Assembly (NCBI GenBank): GCA_003156795.1
Contig: PMHU01000343.1
Coordinates: forward strand, 12,378-31,999
Reading direction: 5' to 3'
Source: Acidimicrobiaceae bacterium
GTDB taxonomy: Bacteria > Actinomycetota > Acidimicrobiia > Acidimicrobiales > Palsa-688
Length of the DNA: 19,622 bases
Positions 13,641 to 19,622 of the stretch are shown here, piece after piece. A program made the position numbers and the translations under genes. The notes under the pieces were generated by a model that saw nothing but the letters and a program-made list of their open reading frames with translations, was not told where the DNA came from and searched no databases. Positions within the stretch are counted from its first letter, which is position 1; every line of letters starts with the position of its first letter.

Positions 13641-15278
13641 ATGACAATCACCAGCCGGGTCCTTGGTAGGGCAGCCAGGCTCAGGCCAGCCGACACGGCC
13701 GAGGTCGTCGTGGAACGCGACGTCGAAGCGAAGATGGCCGACGGCTCGGTCCTTCTGGCTGACCGTTGGTACGCGCCGGCCCACGTGGCCACCGCCCCCA
13801 TCGTGTTGATCCGGTCACCGTACGGTCGCCGCCAGTTCGGTTTCATTGGACGGTTGTTCGCGGAGCGGGGCTACCAAGCCGTGGTCCAGAGCGTGCGAGG
13901 GACGTTTGGATCCGAGGGAACCTTCGAACCGTTCCGCCACGAGACGGAGGACGGCCGGGCCACCCTGGACTGGCTAGAGGGACAGGCCTGGTTTACCGGG
14001 GCGGTCGGGACCTTCGGGCCGAGTTACTTGGGTCTGACCCAGTGGGCGATCACCGCCGACGCGCCGGAGTTCGTCCGGGCCATGGCGATGCAAGTGACGG
14101 CCGCCAACGTTCGAGACGCAGTGGTGTTCCCTGGCGGTTCCTTCTCGCTCCAGACAGGAGCGTTCTGGGTCCAGATGGTGGAGGTTCAGGAGAGAAAACC
14201 GGCCCACTTCCTATGGGCGATGGCCACCAGCCACAAGCGGCTCGCTTCGGTATATGACACCTTGCCCTTGCGCGACGCGGACACCGCCGCCTTTGGCCAT
14301 CCGGTCCAGTACTACCAGGACTGGCTCGAGCACGAGGCCCCGAGCGATCCTTGGTGGGAATCCGTCGACTACTCCCGGCACGTGGCGCTCACCCCTCCGT
14401 CATCGCACGTGGGGGGCTGGTTCGACCTGTTCCTGCCTAGCCAGATCGACGACTACTGCCGCCTACGTGACGCCGGACGGGACGCCCGCCTGACCGTCGG
14501 ACCTTGGACCCACAGCGGCCCGGGGGCCGGGGCCGCCGGGCTCAGGGACGCCCTGGACTGGTTCGACTGTCACTTGCGGGGCATCCCGGAACGTTCTCGA
14601 CGGGGTCGGGTGCGCCTGTATGTAATGGGGAGCGACCGCTGGGTGGAACTCGAAGATTGGCCGCCGCCGGCGACGCCGCGGCCTTGGTATCTGCACCCGG
14701 GTGGTGTCTTGTCCACAGAGGCGCCTGGAGGTGGTGTTCCGGATCGCTACCGGCACGACCCAAACGATCCGGCTCCGAGCCTCGGCGGTGCCACCCTCGA
14801 CCCGATGCTGGCGGGCGCCAAGAATCAGAGCAAGCGCGAGGCCCGTCCCGACGTCATGGTCTACACGACGGCCCCGCTCACCAACGAAGTCACCGTCGCC
14901 GGTCCCGTCGAAGCGGAGGTCTGGGTCCGGTCCGACCGTCCGTCTTTTGACGTATACGTCCGGCTTTGCGATGTGGACCGGGCCGGCAAATCCCGCAATA
15001 TCTGCGACGGAATCCTTCGAGTCGACGCCGGATCGACCCCTCCCGACGGCGATGGAATCAGTCGCGTGCCGGTGAAAATGTGGCCGACCGCGGTCACTTT
15101 CAAGGTTGGGCACCGAGTCCGCGTGCAGATATCGGGTTCTGCCCATCCTCTCTTCGCCCGCAACATCGGCAGTGGAGAGCCGTTGGCCACGGCTGCGACT
15201 GTGTTCCCGTCTGATAACGAGGTCTTCCATGACTCCGAACACCCCTCGTCCATAACGCTGCCAGTCAGCTCCATCTGA
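13641..15278 (+). CDS. CocE/NonD family hydrolase (X-Pro dipeptidyl-peptidase S15 type)
   Basis: A 545-residue serine hydrolase, close to the length of cocaine esterase CocE (~574). The N-terminal alpha/beta hydrolase domain has RSPYGRR (58-64), QSVRGTFGSEG, nucleophile Ser128 in GPSYLG, Asp262 in HVGGWFDLF and His291 in VGPWTH. The C-terminal half is the jelly-roll domain of the family (TNEVTVAGPVEAEVWVRSD, near the end VRVQISGSAHPLFARN). It cleaves esters or amides; substrate unknown. No signal peptide. ATG 13641 follows GGGAGGT by 7 bases. The RidA gene starts 7 bases after its stop, so they form one operon. Confidence 0.9.
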   Translation: MTITSRVLGRAARLRPADTAEVVVERDVEAKMADGSVLLADRWYAPAHVATAPIVLIRSPYGRRQFGFIGRLFAERGYQAVVQSVRGTFGSEGTFEPFRHETEDGRATLDWLEGQAWFTGAVGTFGPSYLGLTQWAITADAPEFVRAMAMQVTAANVRDAVVFPGGSFSLQTGAFWVQMVEVQERKPAHFLWAMATSHKRLASVYDTLPLRDADTAAFGHPVQYYQDWLEHEAPSDPWWESVDYSRHVALTPPSSHVGGWFDLFLPSQIDDYCRLRDAGRDARLTVGPWTHSGPGAGAAGLRDALDWFDCHLRGIPERSRRGRVRLYVMGSDRWVELEDWPPPATPRPWYLHPGGVLSTEAPGGGVPDRYRHDPNDPAPSLGGATLDPMLAGAKNQSKREARPDVMVYTTAPLTNEVTVAGPVEAEVWVRSDRPSFDVYVRLCDVDRAGKSRNICDGILRVDAGSTPPDGDGISRVPVKMWPTAVTFKVGHRVRVQISGSAHPLFARNIGSGEPLATAATVFPSDNEVFHDSEHPSSITLPVSSI

Positions 15279-15285
15279 GCGCAGC

Positions 15286-15669
15286 ATGAACGAAAGAATC
15301 CGTGTGTCATCGGGCTCCAAGTTTGAGCCGCTCATCGGCTTCAGCCGTGCGGTGCGGGTCGGTGATCGGGTGGTCGTCTCGGGGACGGCGCCGATATGGC
15401 CCGACGATTCATGCGATCCCGATGCTGGCACGCAGGCCCGGCGGTGCCTCGAGATCATCGGCGAGGCCCTCCGTCAGGCCGGGTCGGATCTGTCCGACGT
15501 CATTCGCACTCGCATGTACCTGGTTTCAGCCGGCGACGCCCAGGCGGTGGGTGAGGCGCACGCCGAGGCATTCGGCTCTGTCCGACCGGCTTCAACGATG
15601 GTCGTAGTGGCCGGCCTGCTGGATCCGAGGTGGAAGGTCGAGATGGAGGCCGAAGCGCTGATCGGGTGA
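15286..15669 (+). CDS. RidA/YjgF/UK114 family protein
   Basis: A 127-residue protein of the RidA family, which hydrolyses reactive enamine/imine intermediates released by PLP enzymes. The family signature is present: VVVSGTAP near 29-36, LRQAGSDLSDVIRTRMYL, Arg100 in SVRPAST (the residue that binds the substrate carboxylate in deaminating members) and Glu119 in VEMEAEA. It lies 7 bases after the CocE-type hydrolase and 21 bases before kynureninase, a PLP enzyme, which fits either a clean-up role or a step in a catabolic pathway. Confidence 0.88.
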   Translation: MNERIRVSSGSKFEPLIGFSRAVRVGDRVVVSGTAPIWPDDSCDPDAGTQARRCLEIIGEALRQAGSDLSDVIRTRMYLVSAGDAQAVGEAHAEAFGSVRPASTMVVVAGLLDPRWKVEMEAEALIG

Positions 15670-15690
15670 GCCGCGGGTCAGAATCGGGGG

Positions 15691-16932
15691 GTGGACCGCG
15701 CCGCCGCTGAGACGATGGACCTCGCCGACCCTCTGGCGCGACACAGGGTCCAGTTCACCGCCGCCGACGAAGACGGGCCAATCTACCTCGACGGTAACTC
15801 TCTGGGCCGTCCCTCTCAGGCCGTGACCGAGGCGCTGGCAGACGCGCTGCGCGACTGGTCGGACAACCTCGTCGGTGGGTGGTCCCGATGGATCGACCTG
15901 CCGGCCACCGTCGGCGACCGGATCGGCCGGTTGATCGGCGCCGCCCCCGGCCAGGTGATCGTCTGTGACAGCACCACCGTGAACCTTTACAAGTTGGCGG
16001 CTGCCGGTCTGGCCGCCCGCCCCGATCGCCGGGTCGTCGTAGCCGACGCTGACGACTTCCCGACTGATCGTTACGTGCTGCAGGGACTGGCCGCGGCCAC
16101 CGGATGCGAACTGCGCCTCTTGAACGGCGGCGCCATCGACGGCTTGGATGTCGACGCCCTGGAAGCGGCCATCGACGCCGACACCGCGCTCGTGTGCCTG
16201 TCACACGTCAACTTCCGATCGGGGGCCCGTCTCGACGTCGCAGGCGTCACCGAAGCGGCCCATCGCCGCGGCGCGTTGGTTCTGTGGGACCTGTGCCACA
16301 GCGCCGGGGCCGTACCCATCGGATTGGACCAGGCGGGTGCCGACCTGGCCGTGGGCTGCACCTACAAGTACCTCAACGGCGGTCCGGGTTCTCCCGCCTT
16401 CCTGTACGTGCGACGTGACTTGCAGACACAGCTGCGCCAACCGGTGTGGGGTTGGTTCGGCCAGCGGGACCAGTTCGCCATGGGCCCCCGGTACGAGCCT
16501 GAGACCGGAATGGCGCGATTCCTTGCAGGCACCCCGCCGGTACTCGGGCTGCTGGCGGTCGACGCCGCTGCCGCGGTAATCGAGGCGGCTGGCATCCCTG
16601 CGCTGTGGGCCAAGTCTCAACAGTTGACCGCCACGCTGGTGGACCTGGTCCGCAGCCGCCTGGAGCCCCTCGGGGCCACGTTGGCCAGCCCGAGCGACCC
16701 GGCTCGCAGGGGAGCGCACGTCTCGGTCGCTCACCCCCGGGCCTGGCCGTGGTGCCGGGCTTTGACGGAGCGGCGACTGGTCGTCGGAGACTTCCGACCA
16801 CCAGACGTGATCAGGCTCGGGCCGGCGCCTCTGTACACGCGCTACGTGGACGTGTTCGACGCGGTCGAGCGCATGGCTTCGGTCCTCGAGGCTGGCGTCG
16901 ACGACACCCTCGACCGCCCACGGGTGACGTAA
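15691..16932 (+). CDS. kynU: kynureninase
   Basis: A 413-residue PLP-dependent fold-type I enzyme. Kynureninase cleaves kynurenine to anthranilate and alanine in tryptophan breakdown. Features: YLDGNSLGRPS (32-42), WSRWIDLP (64-71), phosphate-binding CDSTTVNLYKL (92-102), DADDFPTDRYVLQG, SHVNFRSGA (171-179), PLP-contact Asp200 in LWDLCHSAGA, PLP-binding Lys226 in CTYKYLNGGPGSPAFLYV, and WGWFGQRDQFAM. Length matches the family (about 400-420). GTG 15691 is preceded by a G-rich run. RidA and the CocE-type hydrolase lie upstream in the same direction; tryptophan dioxygenase and formamidase are not in the window. Confidence 0.92.
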   Translation: MDRAAAETMDLADPLARHRVQFTAADEDGPIYLDGNSLGRPSQAVTEALADALRDWSDNLVGGWSRWIDLPATVGDRIGRLIGAAPGQVIVCDSTTVNLYKLAAAGLAARPDRRVVVADADDFPTDRYVLQGLAAATGCELRLLNGGAIDGLDVDALEAAIDADTALVCLSHVNFRSGARLDVAGVTEAAHRRGALVLWDLCHSAGAVPIGLDQAGADLAVGCTYKYLNGGPGSPAFLYVRRDLQTQLRQPVWGWFGQRDQFAMGPRYEPETGMARFLAGTPPVLGLLAVDAAAAVIEAAGIPALWAKSQQLTATLVDLVRSRLEPLGATLASPSDPARRGAHVSVAHPRAWPWCRALTERRLVVGDFRPPDVIRLGPAPLYTRYVDVFDAVERMASVLEAGVDDTLDRPRVT

Positions 16933-17036
16933 CTGCAGGCCCGGCTGGTTGAGGTCCCGTCGACGATCTGAACCTCTGCATCGGCGGAGAACTCTGTTCG
17001 CCAAGCCGTCGATCGCCGGGGGTAGGGTCGCCGGTC

Positions 17037-17621
17037 ATGCGCCTGTTGATGGTGGCTCCCCCGGGAGCTGGGAAAGGGACCCAAGCCAAGCTGCTCTCAG
17101 CCCATTACGGGATCGTCCACCTGTCGAGCGGGGACCTTTTCAGACGTGAAGTAGCGGCTGGGACTGACCTCGGGCGCCGGGCATCCGAATACCTGCTTCG
17201 GGGCGACCTCGTGCCCGATGATCTGGTTATCGAGATGTTGACCCAGCCCGTCCTGGCGGCGGCGGCCAAGGGCGGCTACGTGCTCGACGGCTTCCCGCGA
17301 TCGCTGGGCCAGGCTGAGGAGGCGTACAGAGTCGCCACGCAGGTGTCGGGAGTGGAGCTCCAATCGGTCGTCCACCTGATCGTGCCGCGCAAGGAATTGC
17401 TCCGCCGCATGCGGGCCCGGGCCGCCCAAGAAGGACGCACAGACGACAATGAAGCGACGGTCGAGCACCGCTTGGACGTCTACGACTCCGAGACGGAGCC
17501 CATGCTCGGCTTCTACGCCGGGCGCGGCCTGGTCGTCGACGTCGACGGGTATCAACCGGTGGAGGCCGTTTTCGACGACACCGTGAAGGCGGTCGACGCC
17601 TTGCGGCCGGGCCTCCGCTAG
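17037..17621 (+). CDS. adk: adenylate kinase, short (LID-less) type
   Basis: A 194-residue cytosolic nucleotide kinase (ATP + AMP = 2 ADP). P-loop PPGAGKGTQ (8-16), AMP-site LSSGDLFRREV (29-39) and DGFPRS, the lid-region Arg-rich LLRRMRARA, then EGRTDDNEATVEHRLDVY. The zinc-finger-like LID insert is missing, as in the ~181-residue mycobacterial enzyme. Residue 7 is Ala where most adenylate kinases have Gly. It is not in the usual secY-adk-map context, so it may be a second, paralogous copy or a related nucleoside monophosphate kinase. Its stop overlaps the stop of the convergent thioredoxin-like gene. Confidence 0.88.
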   Translation: MRLLMVAPPGAGKGTQAKLLSAHYGIVHLSSGDLFRREVAAGTDLGRRASEYLLRGDLVPDDLVIEMLTQPVLAAAAKGGYVLDGFPRSLGQAEEAYRVATQVSGVELQSVVHLIVPRKELLRRMRARAAQEGRTDDNEATVEHRLDVYDSETEPMLGFYAGRGLVVDVDGYQPVEAVFDDTVKAVDALRPGLR

Positions 17622-18121
17622 GCGTCGATCGCGTCCCAAGTCCGGGGGGCTGGCCCGTCTCCCACGACGATCCCGCCATCCACGATCACGAGCCACGGCG
17701 CCCGAGTGACTCCGTAGGCATTCCAAGCCTCGCTGGACATGACCACCTTGACCCCCGGCGGGGCCAGCTGACCCACCCGCCGGCGGCTTTCGGTCGACGG
17801 GCTGGGAGTCACGAGGGCGACCTGGCCGGCGACTGCTTCGCCCCAGAGATTCTGGCAGGGAGCGCACGAGCTGGTCAGGAACACCAGGCCGACCCGACCG
17901 TGCTCGGTCGAAACCGTTGCGGGCCGACCCCAAGGATCGACCCCTGCGATCGCTGGAGCCGGCAGCCCGGTGCGCGCCCGCCTGATCGAGCCGGCGGCCA
18001 CGGGCGCGCCGGCTCTGTTCAGTACCTCCCGCAGACGCTGGCCGATTCGCACGGCGTGGAAAGTAGCAACCGGCCCGGCGAAGAGCGCCTCTGGGTCGAC
18101 CGACGGGTCCGGCGCGTGCAA
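17618..18121 (-). CDS. thioredoxin-like (MauD/TlpA-type) protein
   Basis: A 167-residue protein with a thioredoxin-fold core from about 51 on: GLPAPAIAGVDPWGRP, strand GLVFLTSSCAPC with the redox pair Cys86/Cys89 (CAPC), and the cis-Pro segment TRAPWLVIVDGG (Pro142). Such proteins are thiol-disulfide oxidoreductases. MauD- and TlpA-like relatives normally have an N-terminal membrane anchor; here residues 1-50 are only weakly hydrophobic, so location is unclear. The listed start is a TTG with poor ribosome site, 11 bases from the divergent gene start at 18133. Its stop codon overlaps the adk stop. Fold assignment is fairly secure, partner unknown. Confidence 0.72.
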   Translation of the reverse strand: MHAPDPSVDPEALFAGPVATFHAVRIGQRLREVLNRAGAPVAAGSIRRARTGLPAPAIAGVDPWGRPATVSTEHGRVGLVFLTSSCAPCQNLWGEAVAGQVALVTPSPSTESRRRVGQLAPPGVKVVMSSEAWNAYGVTRAPWLVIVDGGIVVGDGPAPRTWDAIDA

Positions 18122-18132
18122 GTCTGCCCGTC

Positions 18133-18801
18133 GTGCGAATCGGAGTCATTGGAGCAACGGGCCCGGCCGGCCAAGCCGTCGCAGTCCAGTTCGCGGGCAT
18201 AGGATTCGAAGTCGTCGTCGGATCCCGGTCGCTCGATCGGGCCAACGACACCGTTTCCGCCTTGCACGATCGCTGGGAAGGTCGCCAGCTCTCGCTCGTG
18301 CCCGGCGACAACGAGGCGGCGTCGGGGGCCGATCTGGTCGTGGTGGCAACGCCTTGGGACGGTGTGTTGTCGACCGTCGCCGCTTTGGAGGGCCAGCTGG
18401 CCGGCAAGATCGTCGTTTCCATGGCCAACGCCCTGACCAAGTGGGGCAAGAACATGGTTCCGCTCCTCCCGCCGACGGGCTCGGTCGCGGTGGCGGTCGC
18501 CAGGGCCCTGCCGGCGTCTCGCGTCGTGGGCGCGTTCCACCATCTGCCCGCCGGGCCCTGGAGCGACTTGGACCATCAGCTGGATGCCGACGTCCTCGTC
18601 TGCGGCGACGACCGGGAGGCGACTTCGGAGGTCGTCGGGCTCGTCGACCGCCTGCCGGGCTTGCGTGGCGTCGACGCCGGGGGACTGGCCAGCGCTTTGG
18701 CCATCGAGGCCCTGACTGCGGCGTTGCTCGAAGTCAACCGGCGCTACAAGACCCACGCCGCCATCCGGCTCACCGGTCTACCGGCGCGCCGCGAAGCGTG
18801 A
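18133..18801 (+). CDS. F420-dependent NADP oxidoreductase-like protein (NpdG family)
   Basis: A 222-residue dinucleotide-binding protein. The N-terminal Rossmann motif MRIGVIGATGPAGQAVA is followed by VVVGSRSLDRA, where Ser/Arg suggest NADP. Then ADLVVVATPWDGV, KIVVSMANALTKWG, VVGAFHHLPAGPW and the family C-terminus NRRYKTHAAIRLTGLP. The family transfers hydride between coenzyme F420 and NADP. The start is a GTG at 18133 without a clear ribosome site. Its stop overlaps the GTG of the cysteine ligase gene by four bases (GTGA), so the two are coupled. Some close relatives work with other cofactors, so the F420 role is inference from family. Confidence 0.86.
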   Translation: MRIGVIGATGPAGQAVAVQFAGIGFEVVVGSRSLDRANDTVSALHDRWEGRQLSLVPGDNEAASGADLVVVATPWDGVLSTVAALEGQLAGKIVVSMANALTKWGKNMVPLLPPTGSVAVAVARALPASRVVGAFHHLPAGPWSDLDHQLDADVLVCGDDREATSEVVGLVDRLPGLRGVDAGGLASALAIEALTAALLEVNRRYKTHAAIRLTGLPARREA

Positions 18802-19622
18802 CCGAGACCATGCAGCTTTTCGACACAGCCAGGCGACGCGTCGTTCCGTTCGAGCCGGGCCCCACCGTGAAGATGTACACGTGCGGGATAACTCCTTACG
18901 ACTCGGCCCACCTCGGCCACGCCGCCACCTACCTGGCCTACGACGTCCTGCAAAGACGCCTGCGCGACATCGGCCATGAGACGCAGTGCGTGCGCAACGT
19001 CACCGACGTCGACGACGACATTCTCCGCAAGGCCGGCGAGCTCGGAGTCCACTACCTGGACCTGGCGGCCGAGGAAATCGGCCGCTTTGACTCGGACATG
19101 GCGGCCCTAGGGCTCCTGCCCGCCTTTTCTGAGCCGCGGGCCACGTCCGCCATCCCGGACATCCTCGGGTTCATCGGGATGGTCCTCGAGTCCGGTCACG
19201 CCTACCAGTCGGACGGGGCCGTGTACTTCGACGTGTCCTCCTTTGACCGCTTCGGCCAAGTCAGCCATCTCGACCGGGACACGATGCTGTTACTAGCCGC
19301 GGAGCGCGGCGGCAACCCCGGCGACCCGTCCAAGCGCGATCCGCTCGACTTCGTGCTCTGGCAGCCGTCTGCGCCGGGGGAGCCGTCTTGGGATTCGCTC
19401 TGGGGACCCGGCCGGCCCGGCTGGCACATCGAGTGCAGCGCCATGTCGCGAGCACTGCTCGGCGTCCCGTTCGATCTGCATGGCGGCGGCTACGATCTCA
19501 TCTTCCCGCATCACGAGAATGAGATCGCCCAGAGCGAAGCGCTGATGGCGGTACCGCCGATGGCGGACATGTGGGTGCACGGCGGGTTGTTAAACTTCGA
19601 GGGCCGCAAGATGTCGAAGTCG
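18798..19622 (+). CDS. mshC: cysteine ligase of the MshC/CysS family, 3' end outside the window
   Basis: 275 residues are visible of a class I aminoacyl-tRNA-synthetase fold that activates cysteine. MYTCGITPYDSAHLGH (26-41) holds zinc Cys29 and the HLGH signature; NVTDVDDDIL, AERGGNPGDPSKRDPLDFVLW, GPGRPGWHIEC, then GGGYDLIFPHHENEIAQ follow; the window ends exactly at KMSKS (271-275). CGITPYD..HLGHAATYL and the ERGG..KRDPLD block are typical of MshC, which joins cysteine to glucosaminyl-inositol in mycothiol synthesis; FPHHENEIAQSEA is more like cysteinyl-tRNA synthetase. The missing C-terminus (anticodon-binding part present or absent) would decide. GTG 18798 overlaps the stop of the NpdG-like gene. 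Confidence 0.82.
   Translation, partial: MTETMQLFDTARRRVVPFEPGPTVKMYTCGITPYDSAHLGHAATYLAYDVLQRRLRDIGHETQCVRNVTDVDDDILRKAGELGVHYLDLAAEEIGRFDSDMAALGLLPAFSEPRATSAIPDILGFIGMVLESGHAYQSDGAVYFDVSSFDRFGQVSHLDRDTMLLLAAERGGNPGDPSKRDPLDFVLWQPSAPGEPSWDSLWGPGRPGWHIECSAMSRALLGVPFDLHGGGYDLIFPHHENEIAQSEALMAVPPMADMWVHGGLLNFEGRKMSKS

Noticed and set aside
17097..18455. 452-codon minus-strand frame
   Set aside because: Overlaps adk, the thioredoxin-like gene and the NpdG-like gene, all with clear motifs; a high-GC shadow.
1..19622. CRISPR array, insertion sequence, tRNA/rRNA or phage genes
   Set aside because: No regularly spaced repeats, transposase-like frames, terminal repeats, or tRNA/rRNA-like sequence were seen on reading both strands.

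Overview
The window is a GC-rich actinobacterial chromosome segment. Taxonomy is an inference from content: a SigB/SigF-type stress sigma factor, an F420-dependent NADP oxidoreductase homologue, a ligase of the mycothiol MshC/CysS family, actinobacterial-style 'hydrophobic protein' and CsbD genes, and many GTG starts. A soil Actinomycetota (possibly Acidimicrobiia) fits; the genus cannot be told.

Left part (1-5100): a frameshifted MFS transporter running off the left edge; a 57-aa hydrophobic membrane protein; a divergent MEDS-HATPase sensor/anti-sigma-type protein; convergent to that, a SigB/SigF-family sigma factor carrying an extra ~190-residue N-terminal domain that looks like a degenerate CheR methyltransferase fold; a DUF3224 protein; and an aquaporin-family channel.

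Middle (5300-11900): a probable signalling operon, MerR-HTH/receiver fusion, two-domain KaiC-like ATPase, membrane-anchored SpoIIE/RsbU-type phosphatase and STAS anti-anti-sigma protein, followed by a second MEDS-HATPase gene. Then come a second hydrophobic protein (52 aa) and, convergent across a perfect 17-bp inverted repeat, two CsbD-type stress genes. Phosphatase + STAS + HATPase + SigB-family sigma factor are the parts of a partner-switching general stress response. Promoter-like sites of the form GTTN-N14-16-GGGTAN or close variants lie before the sigma gene itself, the first MEDS-HATPase, DUF3224, the 52-aa membrane protein and the CsbD pair, which suggests a locally clustered, autoregulated stress regulon.

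Right part (11900-19622): metabolic genes. An alpha/beta hydrolase and an SDR dehydrogenase on the minus strand diverge from a plus-strand run of CocE-type hydrolase, RidA, kynureninase and a short adenylate kinase. A thioredoxin-like protein lies on the minus strand, divergent from an NpdG-like F420/NADP oxidoreductase that overlaps an MshC/CysS-family cysteine ligase cut by the right edge at its KMSKS motif.

The most unusual items are the CheR-like/sigma fusion, the KaiC-like ATPase joined by a 4-base overlap to a MerR-receiver regulator inside a phosphatase/STAS operon, and the shared stress-type promoter motif.
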